A stretch of DNA of 64,000 bases from an uncultured Corynebacterium sp. (GCA_943913645.1 CALTYZ010000001.1:62001-126000), one strand, 5' to 3'. Positions 1 to 10,220 are shown, numbered from the stretch's first letter. Made by a program: numbers and translations. The notes: generated by a model not told the origin, from the letters alone.

Positions 1-1
1 C

Positions 2-3000
2 ACGGCGGACAGTGCCAAGGCACGCGACGCGCTGGCGACCCCCGGCAGCCAGATTCCCGCCGCCGCCGACTACTCCACCTTCGCCCCGCGCTTGGTGCGG
101 CTGCCTGATGGCAATGTGTACACCCAAACCAGATTTTCAGAAATAACGGGGCTGTCCCCGATCATCTTGGGCGGCATGACGCCAACATCTGCCGACGGTG
201 AGATTGTTGCTGCGGCGGCCAACGCCGGCTACTGGACTGAGCTGGCCGGGGGTGGCATGTACTCGCAGGAGGTGTTCAACGAGCACAAAGACACCCTCGT
301 TGCTCACCTCGAGCCGGGCCGCACAGCACAGTTCAACACAATGTTCTTCGACCGGTTCTTGTGGAATCTGCATTTCGGCCAAACCCGGATGGTGCCCAAG
401 GCGCGCATCGCGGGCGCACCGTTCAACGGCGTGTGCATCTCTGCCGGTATCCCTGAGGTGGAGGAAGCCAGCGAAATTATTGCCCAGCTGCGCACAGACG
501 GATTTCCGTATATCGCGTTCAAACCGGGCACCGAGACCCAGATCCGGAATGCGCTAAAAATCGCGGACGCGAATCCGAAGATCCCGATCATTTTGATGGT
601 CGAAGATGGGCATGCGGGAGGCCATCACTCGTGGGTTGATTTGGACGACATGCTCACCGCCACCTATGCAGAAGTGCGTGACCGGCCAAATGCTCTGCTT
701 GCTGTGGGCGGAGGCGTGTATTCTCCTGAGCGCGCCGCTGACTTGTTAACAGGCGAATGGGCATCGCGCTGGGGGCTGAGCCCGATGCCAGTTGATGCGG
801 TGTTCATCGGTACTGTGGCCATGGCCACGAAAGAGGCAAAGGCCACCGACAGTGTCAAGGATCTGTTGGTCAACACCCCGGGCATTACGCCGGAAGACAA
901 CGGTGGTTGGGTCGCGCGCGGCACCGGCCGTGGCGGTGTTGCCTCCTCACAGTCCCACCTGCTTGCAGACATTCACGACCTTGATAATTCTTTTGCCAAG
1001 GCCGCACGTCTTATCACCAGCATGCCTGCTGAGGACTACACTGTGCGCCGCGCAGAAATCATCGCCGCGTTGGAGAAAACCTCGAAGCCGTTTTTCGGCG
1101 ACGTCGAGCAGATGACGTACGCACAGTGGATTGAGCGTTTTGTCGAACTTGCTCACCCCTTCACCGACTCGAGTTGGGACATGCGGTTTGTTGCTCTGCT
1201 GCACCGTATTGAGTCACGCCTGAACCCTGCTGATCATGGCGAGATCACGACCCTGTTTCCCTCCGATACTGAGATTGATCCGGTGCAGGCGGCTGCCGAA
1301 CTGGTGCGCGCTTACCCCGACGCGCACGAGGTACGTGTCTCACCGCGTGATGCGGCGTGGTGGATTCAGCTGCACTACAAATACCCCAAACCAATGCCGT
1401 GGGTGCCCGCAATTGACGGCGACCTCAAGATGTGGTTTGGCAAAGACACCCTGTGGCAGGCTCAAGACGAGCGTTACACCGCAGACCAAGTGCGCATCAT
1501 TCCGGGACCAGTCGCGGTGGCGGGTATCACGAAGAAGAACGAACCAGTGGCGGATCTCCTTGCTCGATTTGAGGCAGCCGCAACGCAGAAGCTTGTCGAC
1601 GCTGGTGCCCAGCCACATGCGTTATTCTCCCGGCTGCAGAATGCCGAGACCGCAAAAGACTTCATCACTTCTGCACCCACGCTGATGTGGCACGGCCACT
1701 TGATGGAAAACCCGGCATATGCAATGGATGATTCCGCATATGAGATCGTCGCAACCGAGAGCGCGGACGGCAGCACCCAGTGGGCAATCCGAATTGTCAC
1801 CGACTCGTTCTGGGACCAGCTGCCGGAGGATCAGCGGCCCTTTTATGTCCGCGAGGTGATGATTCCACTCGAATTGCCGGAGGGCACGGCGACCGGCGCT
1901 TCACCTGTGGTATCTGATGAACGCCTCCCGAAGGCCGTGTTCGACCTGCTCGCAGGGCTTGCCGGTGTTGGCTCGACATCAGAGGCTGGCGACGAGATCA
2001 CGCAGCTTCCCTCGCTGCTGGCTGCTTCGGTGTCTCCATCAACCCCATACGGTGTGGCCAAATCCTCCTTTAGGCTTCCGGCATCCCTGCTTGCCGCGCA
2101 CACCGCAGTCACCGGCGCGGCCCTTGGCCACGATGTTTCAGCGGGCACCCCGGATGTGCTTGTTGGCCCGTGCTGGCCAGCGATCTACACCGCCTTAGGC
2201 TCCGGGCAGCTCGAGGACGGTTTCCCCGTCATCGAAGGCCTTCTCAACGCTGTGCATCTAGATCATGTGATCGACCTGCGCGCCGATCTGCGCGAGTTGG
2301 CCGACGGGCGCACCATTGAGGTGACATCGTGGTGCTCGGCGATTGAAGAATCATCAGCTGGCAGAATCGTCACCGTCGAGCTTGAACTGCGCGATCACGG
2401 TAACGGTGCTGGTGCCGAGGCTGGGCGCATCGTCGCCACGCAAATGCATCGTTTTGCTATCCGAGGTCGCGCAACAACCACTACCCCACCGAGCCAGGCG
2501 CCAGCGTATGGCGGCGGTGAAGATGCGGCTGCCGTCGTGGCAACTCCGCGCTCATTCCTTGACCGCGCGGTGGTGCGCGCACCAGCAGACATGACCCCAT
2601 TTGCGCTCGTATCCGGCGATTACAACCCGATCCACACTTCGTACAACGCCGCCGGCTTGGTTGGTTTGAACGCACCACTTGTCCACGGCATGTGGCTGTC
2701 TGCCACCGCACAACACCTCGCTGGGCGCCACGGCCGCGTCACTGGTTGGACCTATTCGATGTACGGCATGGTCCAGCTTGATGACGAGGTGGAGATCACC
2801 GTCGAACGTGTCGGGCGTGTGGGCATCCGGCTAGCACTTGAAGTGACGTGCCGGATTGCCGGCGAAGTCGTTTCTCGTGGGCAAGCACTACTCGCCCAGC
2901 CCCGCACCGCCTACATCTACCCTGGCCAAGGTATCCAAACTGTCGGCATGGGCAAAGCTGATCGCGATGCGAGCCCTGCCGCACGCGACGTCTGGCGCCG

Positions 3001-6000
3001 CGCCGACCACCACACCCGCACAAACCTTGGCTTTTCCATCCAGCGCATTGTGGATGAAAACCCAACCCAGATCACCGTCAACGGCACAATCCACCGCCAC
3101 CCGGAGGGTGTCTTACACCTCACCCAATTCACCCAAGTAGCACTTGCCGTAGTGGCGTACGCGCAAACCGAGCGTCTGCGCGCAGCTGACGCACTCGCGC
3201 ACGACGCGATGTACGCAGGTCACTCACTCGGCGAGTACACCGCGTTGGCCTCGCTGGGCAACCTCTTCGGGCTTGAAGCCGTCATCGACATTGTGTATTC
3301 ACGCGGTTCATCGATGGGCTCGTTGGTGCCACGCGACGCCGACGGTAACTCCGACTACGCCATGGGGGCGCTGCGACCAAACATGATTGGCGTTGCTGCA
3401 GACGAGGTCGCTGATTACGTTGCGCAGATCGCCAAAGACACCGGCGAATTCTTAGAGATCGTCAACTACAACATCACCGGGATGCAGTACTCCGTTGCGG
3501 GAACGAAGCGCGGCTTAGCCGAACTCGCCCGGCGCGCAAACGGTGTACGCGAACGGGCGTATGTAGCAGTACCGGGCATTGATGTGCCATTCCACTCGCG
3601 TGTGTTGCGCTCGGGGGTCAGTGAATTTGCCGAGAAGCTCGACGAACTGCTGCCGCGCACTATCGACATCGCGGCGCTGGAACACCGCTATGTACCGAAC
3701 CTGGTTGCTCGCCCATTCGAGCTGACGCAGGACTTCATCGACGCGATCAAGGCGGAAGTGCCCAGTGAGGCACTTGCCAATGTCACCCCTGATTCGATGG
3801 ATCGCGCTGAGCTCGCCCGCGTTGTGCTCATCGAGCTGCTGGCGTGGCAGTTTGCGTCACCGGTGCGGTGGATTGAGACCCAAGACCTGATTTTCACCCA
3901 GGTGGATCAAGCCATTGAGGTAGGTCTTGCATCCTCGCCGACACTGACCAACTTGGCCAAGCGTGAGATGGACGTCATCGGCCACCACATCCCCGTTATC
4001 AACGTGGAGGCGAACCAGGAGCAAGTCATGCTCAACGACGCAGTCGCACTCCCCGAGCCGGAAAATGACGCATCGGAGCAGGTACCCGCCCCAGCCCCTG
4101 AGGCGAAGCCGCAGGATCATGCAGCGCAGACCCCACAGACCCCACAGGCACCACAGGCACCACAGGCACCGTCAGCAGATGTGCAGGTGGCGGTTTCCGC
4201 TGCGGCAGCGGCACCGGCAAGCGAACTGCCGTTTAGCGCCGCTGATGCGGTAATGACGCTCTTCGCCTTCCAAAACAAGCTTCGTGTGGAGCAAATCACC
4301 GATTCGGACACGATTGAAGAGTTGACTGGTGGTGTTTCCTCCCGCCGCAACCAGCTGCTGATGGACATGTCGGCAGAGCTGGGAGTGCCCGCAATTGATG
4401 GCGCTGCGGAAGCCGACGTTGCAACCTTGCGCCAGCGGGTCACCACAGCTGCGCCGGGCTATAGCGCATTCGGCCCGGTGCTCGCAGATGCGGTCACCGG
4501 GCGGCTGCGGCAGGTGCTTGGCGCGGCTGGTCTCAAGCCTGCTCACGTTGCTGAGTACGTCACCGGCACATGGGGGCTACCGGCAAGCTGGAGCCCCCAC
4601 GTTGAAGCGGAAATCCTGCTGGGAACGCGCAGCGAAGAATCGGTGCGTGGTGGTTCACTGACCACCTTGCCGTCCGCCTCCACCAAGGCTGAGGTCGACG
4701 CGCTGATCGACGCGGCAATTGAGCAGGTGGCTGGGGCGCATGGGCAGGTTGTCAGCCGGGCGTCGACAAGCGGTGGCTCCGGTGGTGGCGTGGTGGACTC
4801 CGCCGCGCTCGAGGCGTATCGCGAGGAAGTCACCGACACCCTCGTGGCGACTGCCCGCACGCTGCTGAGCAAACTCGGCATCGAAGACGAGCATGCGGAG
4901 ATCACAGCGCCGGACACGACGATCATCGACACGATGGAGGCGGAGCTCGGCTCCGGGTGGGTCAAGCAAGCAGCGCCGGTGTTTGATGCTCGCCAAGCAG
5001 TGCTTTTTGACGACCGCTGGGCCCAAGCTCGCGAGGACCTGGCGCGGGTGGCTGTTGAACAGGCCGACATTGCCATTGACCGTTTCACCGGTACCGGCCA
5101 GACCATCGTCGACCAAGCGAACTGGTACGCCGAGCAAGGTTGTGCCGGCCCGCTGCAGCACATCGCCGCCGCGGCGGCACAGACGGCGCAGTTAGAGTTC
5201 AGCAGTGACGTTGCCTTGGTTACCGGTGCTGCCCCAGGCTCAATTGCCACCTCATTGGTCAAACGGCTGCTTGCGGGCGGGGCTACTGTCATCATGACCG
5301 CATCGCGGGTAAGCCAGGCGCGCAAGGAGTTCGCCCGCCAGCTCTACCGGGATCATGCCGCGGGACAAGCCGCACTTTGGCTGGTGCCAGCAAACCTGTC
5401 GTCCTATCGCGACATTGACGCGTTGATCTCGTGGATCGGTACCGAGCAAAAAGAAACCGTCGGCAATGAAGTCAAGGTGAGCAAACCGGCGCTGACCCCG
5501 ACCCTGGCGTTCCCGTTCGCTGCGCCGGGGGTGTCTGGCTCGCTGGCAGAAGTCGGCGGCAACGCGGAGACGCAGGCGCGGTTGCTGTTGTGGTCCGTTG
5601 AGCGCACTATTGCACGCTTGTCCGAGCTCACACAAGCCTCTGATGCCGCGGTGCGCACCCACGTGATTCTTCCCGGCTCGCCGAATCGCGGCACTTTCGG
5701 CGGCGACGGTGCCTACGGCGAAGTCAAGGCGGCGTTGGACGCGGTGGTGAACAAGTGGTCGGCCGAAACGGGGTGGCCAGACGGTGTCACGCTTGCCCAA
5801 GCCCGCATCGGCTGGGTTTCTGGCACCGCCCTGATGGGCGGCAATGACCTCCTCATCCCCGCAGCTCGTGAGGCCGGTATTCACGTCTGGGACCCAGATG
5901 AGATCTCGACTGAACTGATGTCACTCGCCTCAGCCGACGCCCGGGCACGTGCCGCACAGCACCCGCTTGATCTTGACCTCACCGGCGGGCTTGCGGATGC

Positions 6001-8137
6001 AAACGTGTCAATTGCGCAGCTGGCGCGCCAGGTTCGCGCCGCGGAAGAAGAGGAAGCTGGCCTGGGGCGTGAGGCTGATGCGGAGGCCACTACTGAAACC
6101 ATCACAGCGTTGCCGAACCTTGCCAACCCAGCCCAGCCCACCGGCGCGAGCGTTGGAAAAGTGTCGTGCCCGCTCGACGAGATGGTCGTGGTCTGTGGCA
6201 TCGGAGAAGTTTCCTCCTGGGGTTCAGGCAGAACCCGCCGCGAGGCCGAGTATGGTATCCAGCGCAGCGGGGATGTGGAACTTACCGCAGCTGGGGTACT
6301 CGAGTTGGCCTGGATGACCGGGTTGGTGACCTGGTCTGAAGATCCCACACCAGGGTGGTACGACACAGACGGCGCGGAGGTGGCTGAAGAAGATATCTAC
6401 GCCCGCTTCCGCGACGAAGTGGTGGCGCGTGCCGGAGTTCGTGAACTGACCGATAAGTATTTCCTCACCGACCGTGGGTCAATTGATTTGACCGAAGTCT
6501 TCCTGGACAAAGACGTGACCTTTACGGTTGCGTCGGAAAGCGAAGCCCGCGACTACGAGACCGCCGACCCGGAGAAAACGGTGGTGCGCAACGTCGACGG
6601 CGAGTGGACCGTGACCCGCCTTGCGGGGGCGAAAGCCATGATGCCGCGCAAAGCTACGCTCACACGCACCGTGGCCGGGCAAATGCCGGATGACTTCGAC
6701 CCTGCGAACTGGGGTATCCCCGCGCAGATGATCGACAACATGGACCGCATCGCGGTGTGGAATTTGGTGACCGCAGTCGACGCGTTCATTTCTGCCGGGT
6801 TTAGCCCAGCTGAGCTGCTACAGGCGGTCCACCCGGCTGACGTGGCCACCACCCAAGGCACCGGTGTTGGTGGGATGGAGAGTCTGCATAAGGTGTTTGT
6901 GTCGCGGTTCATTGGTGAAGAACGCCAAAGCGACATTTTGCAAGAGTCGCTGCCAAACGTGGTTGCTGCCCACGTGATGCAGTCCCTCGTCGGCGGTTAC
7001 GGCTCGATGATTCACCCGGTGGGTGCGTGTGCAACGGCCGCGGTGTCGGTAGAAGAAGCGGTTGACAAAATCGCCCTCGGCAAAGCGGACTTTGTGATCG
7101 CCGGTGGTATCGACGATGTGCAGGTGGAATCCCTCGAGGGCTTCGGCGATATGAATGCCACCGCAGACACAGAGACCATGCGTGCTAAAGGCATCGATGA
7201 CCGGTTCATTTCGCGTGCGAATGATCGTCGTCGCGGCGGGTTCCTTGAGGCAGAAGGTGGCGGCACCGTGCTCGTTGCCCGTGGCTCGCTTGCCTTTGAG
7301 CTGGGCCTGCCGGTGTATGCGGTGATCGCCTACGCTGATTCCTTCGGCGACGGTGCTCACACCTCCATCCCAGCCCCTGGGCTGGGTGTGCTCGCCGCCG
7401 CCCGCGGTGGACGAGACTCCCGGTTGGCACGCAACCTCGCCTTACTTGGTCTTTCGCCTGATGATGTCACTGTGTTGTCGAAACACGACACCTCCACCAA
7501 CGCCAACGACCCGAACGAGTCAGAGCTGCACTCGCTGCTGTGGCCGGCCATTGGCCGCGACCCGCGCGCGCCGATGTACGTCATCTCCCAAAAGACGTTG
7601 ACCGGTCACGCGAAGGCGGGAGCCGCATTGTTCCAGATCGGTGGGCTCATCGATGTTCTGCGCAGCGGCACGCTGCCCCCGAATGCCTCCCTGGACTGTG
7701 TGGACCCACTCATCGCCCCGAAGGCAGCGAACCTGGTGTGGCTGCGTGCACCGTTGGCGCTAGGTGCAGGCGAGGTGAAAGCGGCAGCGCTGACCTCGCT
7801 GGGATTCGGGCACGTGGGTGCTCTCGTCGTCCTTGCTCACCCAAGCGTGTTCGAAGCTGCCGTGCAAGCCGCACACGGTGGTGAACACGGTGGTGAATAC
7901 GGTGGTGAACACAGTGACAAACACGGTGACGCTGTGCAGCAGTGGCGTTCGCGTGCCACGCAGCGGCTGCGCGCCGGTAGTGAGCATTTGGAGGCGGGCA
8001 TGGTTGGACGCAAACCACTGTTCGTCCAGGTCGAAAACCGCCGCTTCCAAGAAGACAACGCGCACGACGGGGAGATCGCACTGCTGCTTGATCCGCAGGC
8101 CCGCCTCGGCGCAGATGGCACCTACCCGCGAGGGTAG
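2..8137 (+). CDS. fas: Type I fatty acid synthase, 5' end outside the window
   Basis: Multidomain type I fatty acid synthase that makes acyl-CoA de novo in the cytoplasm. The frame is open from base 2, so the start codon and N-terminal acyltransferase domain lie to the left; about 2711 residues are present, where the corynebacterial family has about 3000. Visible order: enoyl reductase (from about nt 130, ILGGMTPTSADGE), MaoC-like dehydratase with GDYNPIH near nt 2620, malonyl/palmitoyl transferase with GHSLGEY at nt 3218, a P/Q/A-rich linker (nt 4060-4230), acyl carrier region with the phosphopantetheine site GGVSSRRNQ near nt 4330, ketoreductase with VTGAAPGS near nt 5220, and ketosynthase with the active cysteine (GACATAA) at nt 7028 and the histidines SKHDTS and TGHAKAG. 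No phosphopantetheinyl transferase domain follows, as in mycobacterial FAS. Which of the fasA/fasB paralogues it is cannot be told from this window. Confidence 0.97.
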   Translation, partial: TADSAKARDALATPGSQIPAAADYSTFAPRLVRLPDGNVYTQTRFSEITGLSPIILGGMTPTSADGEIVAAAANAGYWTELAGGGMYSQEVFNEHKDTLVAHLEPGRTAQFNTMFFDRFLWNLHFGQTRMVPKARIAGAPFNGVCISAGIPEVEEASEIIAQLRTDGFPYIAFKPGTETQIRNALKIADANPKIPIILMVEDGHAGGHHSWVDLDDMLTATYAEVRDRPNALLAVGGGVYSPERAADLLTGEWASRWGLSPMPVDAVFIGTVAMATKEAKATDSVKDLLVNTPGITPEDNGGWVARGTGRGGVASSQSHLLADIHDLDNSFAKAARLITSMPAEDYTVRRAEIIAALEKTSKPFFGDVEQMTYAQWIERFVELAHPFTDSSWDMRFVALLHRIESRLNPADHGEITTLFPSDTEIDPVQAAAELVRAYPDAHEVRVSPRDAAWWIQLHYKYPKPMPWVPAIDGDLKMWFGKDTLWQAQDERYTADQVRIIPGPVAVAGITKKNEPVADLLARFEAAATQKLVDAGAQPHALFSRLQNAETAKDFITSAPTLMWHGHLMENPAYAMDDSAYEIVATESADGSTQWAIRIVTDSFWDQLPEDQRPFYVREVMIPLELPEGTATGASPVVSDERLPKAVFDLLAGLAGVGSTSEAGDEITQLPSLLAASVSPSTPYGVAKSSFRLPASLLAAHTAVTGAALGHDVSAGTPDVLVGPCWPAIYTALGSGQLEDGFPVIEGLLNAVHLDHVIDLRADLRELADGRTIEVTSWCSAIEESSAGRIVTVELELRDHGNGAGAEAGRIVATQMHRFAIRGRATTTTPPSQAPAYGGGEDAAAVVATPRSFLDRAVVRAPADMTPFALVSGDYNPIHTSYNAAGLVGLNAPLVHGMWLSATAQHLAGRHGRVTGWTYSMYGMVQLDDEVEITVERVGRVGIRLALEVTCRIAGEVVSRGQALLAQPRTAYIYPGQGIQTVGMGKADRDASPAARDVWRRADHHTRTNLGFSIQRIVDENPTQITVNGTIHRHPEGVLHLTQFTQVALAVVAYAQTERLRAADALAHDAMYAGHSLGEYTALASLGNLFGLEAVIDIVYSRGSSMGSLVPRDADGNSDYAMGALRPNMIGVAADEVADYVAQIAKDTGEFLEIVNYNITGMQYSVAGTKRGLAELARRANGVRERAYVAVPGIDVPFHSRVLRSGVSEFAEKLDELLPRTIDIAALEHRYVPNLVARPFELTQDFIDAIKAEVPSEALANVTPDSMDRAELARVVLIELLAWQFASPVRWIETQDLIFTQVDQAIEVGLASSPTLTNLAKREMDVIGHHIPVINVEANQEQVMLNDAVALPEPENDASEQVPAPAPEAKPQDHAAQTPQTPQAPQAPQAPSADVQVAVSAAAAAPASELPFSAADAVMTLFAFQNKLRVEQITDSDTIEELTGGVSSRRNQLLMDMSAELGVPAIDGAAEADVATLRQRVTTAAPGYSAFGPVLADAVTGRLRQVLGAAGLKPAHVAEYVTGTWGLPASWSPHVEAEILLGTRSEESVRGGSLTTLPSASTKAEVDALIDAAIEQVAGAHGQVVSRASTSGGSGGGVVDSAALEAYREEVTDTLVATARTLLSKLGIEDEHAEITAPDTTIIDTMEAELGSGWVKQAAPVFDARQAVLFDDRWAQAREDLARVAVEQADIAIDRFTGTGQTIVDQANWYAEQGCAGPLQHIAAAAAQTAQLEFSSDVALVTGAAPGSIATSLVKRLLAGGATVIMTASRVSQARKEFARQLYRDHAAGQAALWLVPANLSSYRDIDALISWIGTEQKETVGNEVKVSKPALTPTLAFPFAAPGVSGSLAEVGGNAETQARLLLWSVERTIARLSELTQASDAAVRTHVILPGSPNRGTFGGDGAYGEVKAALDAVVNKWSAETGWPDGVTLAQARIGWVSGTALMGGNDLLIPAAREAGIHVWDPDEISTELMSLASADARARAAQHPLDLDLTGGLADANVSIAQLARQVRAAEEEEAGLGREADAEATTETITALPNLANPAQPTGASVGKVSCPLDEMVVVCGIGEVSSWGSGRTRREAEYGIQRSGDVELTAAGVLELAWMTGLVTWSEDPTPGWYDTDGAEVAEEDIYARFRDEVVARAGVRELTDKYFLTDRGSIDLTEVFLDKDVTFTVASESEARDYETADPEKTVVRNVDGEWTVTRLAGAKAMMPRKATLTRTVAGQMPDDFDPANWGIPAQMIDNMDRIAVWNLVTAVDAFISAGFSPAELLQAVHPADVATTQGTGVGGMESLHKVFVSRFIGEERQSDILQESLPNVVAAHVMQSLVGGYGSMIHPVGACATAAVSVEEAVDKIALGKADFVIAGGIDDVQVESLEGFGDMNATADTETMRAKGIDDRFISRANDRRRGGFLEAEGGGTVLVARGSLAFELGLPVYAVIAYADSFGDGAHTSIPAPGLGVLAAARGGRDSRLARNLALLGLSPDDVTVLSKHDTSTNANDPNESELHSLLWPAIGRDPRAPMYVISQKTLTGHAKAGAALFQIGGLIDVLRSGTLPPNASLDCVDPLIAPKAANLVWLRAPLALGAGEVKAAALTSLGFGHVGALVVLAHPSVFEAAVQAAHGGEHGGEYGGEHSDKHGDAVQQWRSRATQRLRAGSEHLEAGMVGRKPLFVQVENRRFQEDNAHDGEIALLLDPQARLGADGTYPRG

Positions 8138-8150
8138 CCACGCGGGTAGG
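8121..8150 (+). terminator. Hairpin over the FAS stop codon
   Basis: CCTACCCGCG pairs perfectly with CGCGGGTAGG across a 10-nt loop that contains the FAS stop codon (8135-8137). There is no U-run after it, so it is either an intrinsic terminator without a tail or an mRNA 3' stabilising hairpin. Confidence 0.5.
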
Positions 8151-8178
8151 GCGACGTGCGCGCCTATCCTCGGGCGGT

Positions 8179-8643
8179 ATGCATCTGCCATCTCGTGTGC
8201 TTGCACCGTTGTTCGCGACTGCGGGGGTGCTGCATGTGCTCACCCCACACGTCTTCGATGAGCTTGTTCCCCCGCAGCTACCCGGCCACGCGCGCACCTA
8301 CACCTACGCTTCAGGTATCGCGGAGCTGGGTGCCGCCGTACTGCTCGCTGCCCCGCTACTTGGCCCGCGCAGCAATCCCGGCCACCAGCGCCGCGCACAG
8401 CATCTGCGCCGCTTCGGTGGGTTGTTTTCCGCCGCGCTGTTAGCAGCAATGTGGCCCGCTAATTTCTGCATGGCCTGGCGGTGGCGCAACCAGCCGTGGC
8501 CCAAATTCTTCCTTGCGCTCGCACGCCTGCCCCTGCAGATCCCACTGCTGCAGGCTGCGTGGCGTGTTTATGCGGGTGAGCGCAGTGATCAACGCGCTGG
8601 GCAAAGGTCAGGTGAAGACCCACCGGGACAAAACCGGTGTTGA
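8179..8643 (+). CDS. DoxX-like small membrane protein
   Basis: A 154-residue protein with about four hydrophobic segments (roughly residues 5-25, 43-63, 78-98 and 105-125) and a polar, glycine-rich C-terminus. The spacing of the segments and the short N-terminal helix with a downstream HxLTP-type motif fit DoxX-like membrane proteins, a family of mostly unknown function. The start at ATG 8179 puts the first hydrophobic segment directly at the N-terminus. It lies between the fatty acid synthase and accD on the same strand, but nothing in the sequence links it to lipid synthesis. The family call is an inference from topology and general resemblance. Confidence 0.7.
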   Translation: MHLPSRVLAPLFATAGVLHVLTPHVFDELVPPQLPGHARTYTYASGIAELGAAVLLAAPLLGPRSNPGHQRRAQHLRRFGGLFSAALLAAMWPANFCMAWRWRNQPWPKFFLALARLPLQIPLLQAAWRVYAGERSDQRAGQRSGEDPPGQNRC

Positions 8644-8671
8644 ATGATGTGGTGTTACGCGCACTGACCGT

Positions 8672-8677
8672 TAAACT
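8672..8677 (+). promoter_or_regulatory. Possible -10 of a leaderless accD transcript
   Basis: TAAACT ends 9 bases before the accD ATG (8686) and no Shine-Dalgarno sequence precedes that ATG. This fits a leaderless mRNA, which is common in actinobacteria. No good -35 hexamer is seen. Confidence 0.3.
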
Positions 8678-8685
8678 CTTCGCCT

Positions 8686-10218
8686 ATGACTTCCAAACCC
8701 GACTTGACCACTACCGCCGGTCGCATTGAGGATCTGCGCAGCCGCCTCGCAGAATCTCAGGCGCCGGTTGGTCAGGACATCGTTGACGCGGCTGCTGATG
8801 CCGGGACGCTGACCGCGCGTGAGCGGGTGAATCAGCTGCTCGACGAGGGCACGTTCGTGGAAACGGATGCGCTTGCCCGCCATCGCATTGAGGCGTACAA
8901 GATGTACCGCACCAAGCCGGCGACTGATGGTGTGATTACTGGTTACGGGCTCGTCGACGGCCGCCGGGTATGTGTGTTCTCGCAAGACGGTTCCATCTTC
9001 GATGGTGCTGTCGGTGAGGTTTACGCCGAGAAGATGCTCAAGATCTACGAGCTGGCTACAAAGACCGGTGTGCCGGTTATCGGAATCTATGATTCTGCCG
9101 GGCCGCGCTGGCAGGAGGGCATTGTCACCGCGCACATGCAAGCGCAGATACTGCGGGCAGCCGCGCAAGCTTCGGGGCTCATCCCGCAGATTGCCATCGT
9201 CGCTGGGGAGACTGCCTCGCTTGCAGCCACGACGGTGCCCCTGTCGGATGTGACCGTAATGGTCGAGGGTGCTGCACTGCATCTGACCGACGTTGGGGCG
9301 GTGCGCACGGTTTCTGATGCTGATGCGACTGCGCACAGTGTTGGTGGTCTGCAGGTGCACGCTGAGGCAACCGGTTTGGCGCATGTTGCGGCGCCGACGG
9401 TTGACGCCGCGATCGATCAGGTGCGCAGCCTGTTGGCGTACTTGCCGCTGAATAACCGTGCTGCCTCGCCACTTGGCGCGGACGCGGAGATGGGTGCTGA
9501 TTCACCGACCCAGTCAGCGCTCGACTTAGACACCTTCATGCCCGATGACGATGCCGCTGCGTATGACGCCACCGAGATCATCAATGCGGTTACGGACTCC
9601 GACTTTTTTGAGCTCGGCGCATCCTATGCCAGCAATGTGATTACTGGTTTTGCGCATCTTGGCGGGCGAGCGATCGGGGTCGTTGCTACCCAGCCAAGTG
9701 TGCTGGCCGGGTGCTTGAGCTATAACGGCGCACGCAAAGCGGCCCGGTTTTTGCGTACCTGTGACTCGTTCAACCTGCCGATTGTGCAGTTCGTCGACTG
9801 CCCCGGTTTTGTTCCTTCCACTGATGAAGAACATGCGGGGGCCACGGCTGGGGCTGCGACTTTGGGCTACGCGTTCGCAGAGGCGCAGGTGGGTACCATC
9901 ACGGTGATCACCCGCAAGGCGTTGGGGGTTGCCTACAGTCTGCTCGGGTCGAAAGGCCTCGGCGCGGATCTTGTGTTCGCGTGGCCCACTGCCCAGATCG
10001 CGCTGGCGGATGCGACCACCGCAGCTGCGGCGATCGGCACCGATGCCGCAGCGTATGCGCAAGAAAACCTCAACCCGTATGTGGCAACAGAACGCGGACT
10101 TGTCGATGCGGTCATCGAACCGTCGCAGACCCGCAACCAGGTGCTTGAGGGCTTGCGTTTGCTCGAGCGCAAAGTGGTCTACCCAGTTGCGAAAAAGCAC
10201 GGTAACATGCCCGTGTAG
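8686..10218 (+). CDS. accD: Acyl-CoA carboxylase beta (carboxyltransferase) subunit, divergent
   Basis: AccD/DtsR-family carboxyltransferase beta subunit, 510 residues against about 540 for relatives. It has the family N-terminus (TTTAGRIEDLRSRLAE), the FSQDGSIFDGAVGEVYAEKM block, LPLNNRA, and the C-terminal ERGLVDAVIEPSQTR. It ends in VAKKHGNMPV. In actinobacteria such subunits join a biotinylated AccBC/AccA and the small AccE to carboxylate acetyl-, propionyl- or long-chain acyl-CoA. Key motifs are altered. The family's (G)PCAGGAVYSPA oxyanion-hole block reads GETASLAATTVPL (residues 174-186), with Ser178-Leu179 where two glycines are expected. The family's RKAYGGAY reads RKALGVAY, with Val415-Ala416. 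The usual MGAxGAVxxxxR block after AWPTAQIA is missing. Position beside accE matches accD2 of C. glutamicum. It may be a non-catalytic partner or a degenerating copy. Confidence 0.85.
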   Translation: MTSKPDLTTTAGRIEDLRSRLAESQAPVGQDIVDAAADAGTLTARERVNQLLDEGTFVETDALARHRIEAYKMYRTKPATDGVITGYGLVDGRRVCVFSQDGSIFDGAVGEVYAEKMLKIYELATKTGVPVIGIYDSAGPRWQEGIVTAHMQAQILRAAAQASGLIPQIAIVAGETASLAATTVPLSDVTVMVEGAALHLTDVGAVRTVSDADATAHSVGGLQVHAEATGLAHVAAPTVDAAIDQVRSLLAYLPLNNRAASPLGADAEMGADSPTQSALDLDTFMPDDDAAAYDATEIINAVTDSDFFELGASYASNVITGFAHLGGRAIGVVATQPSVLAGCLSYNGARKAARFLRTCDSFNLPIVQFVDCPGFVPSTDEEHAGATAGAATLGYAFAEAQVGTITVITRKALGVAYSLLGSKGLGADLVFAWPTAQIALADATTAAAAIGTDAAAYAQENLNPYVATERGLVDAVIEPSQTRNQVLEGLRLLERKVVYPVAKKHGNMPV

Positions 10219-10220
10219 TC

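Noticed and set aside
4543..5325. Long minus-strand open frame (260 codons) opposite the fatty acid synthase
   Set aside because: It is a shadow of the GC-rich FAS gene in another frame: Ser/Ala/Arg-rich translation, no family resemblance, no ribosome site.
8671..9384. Minus-strand open frame of 237 codons opposite accD
   Set aside because: Shadow frame; the accD frame is continuous with family motifs over the same stretch.
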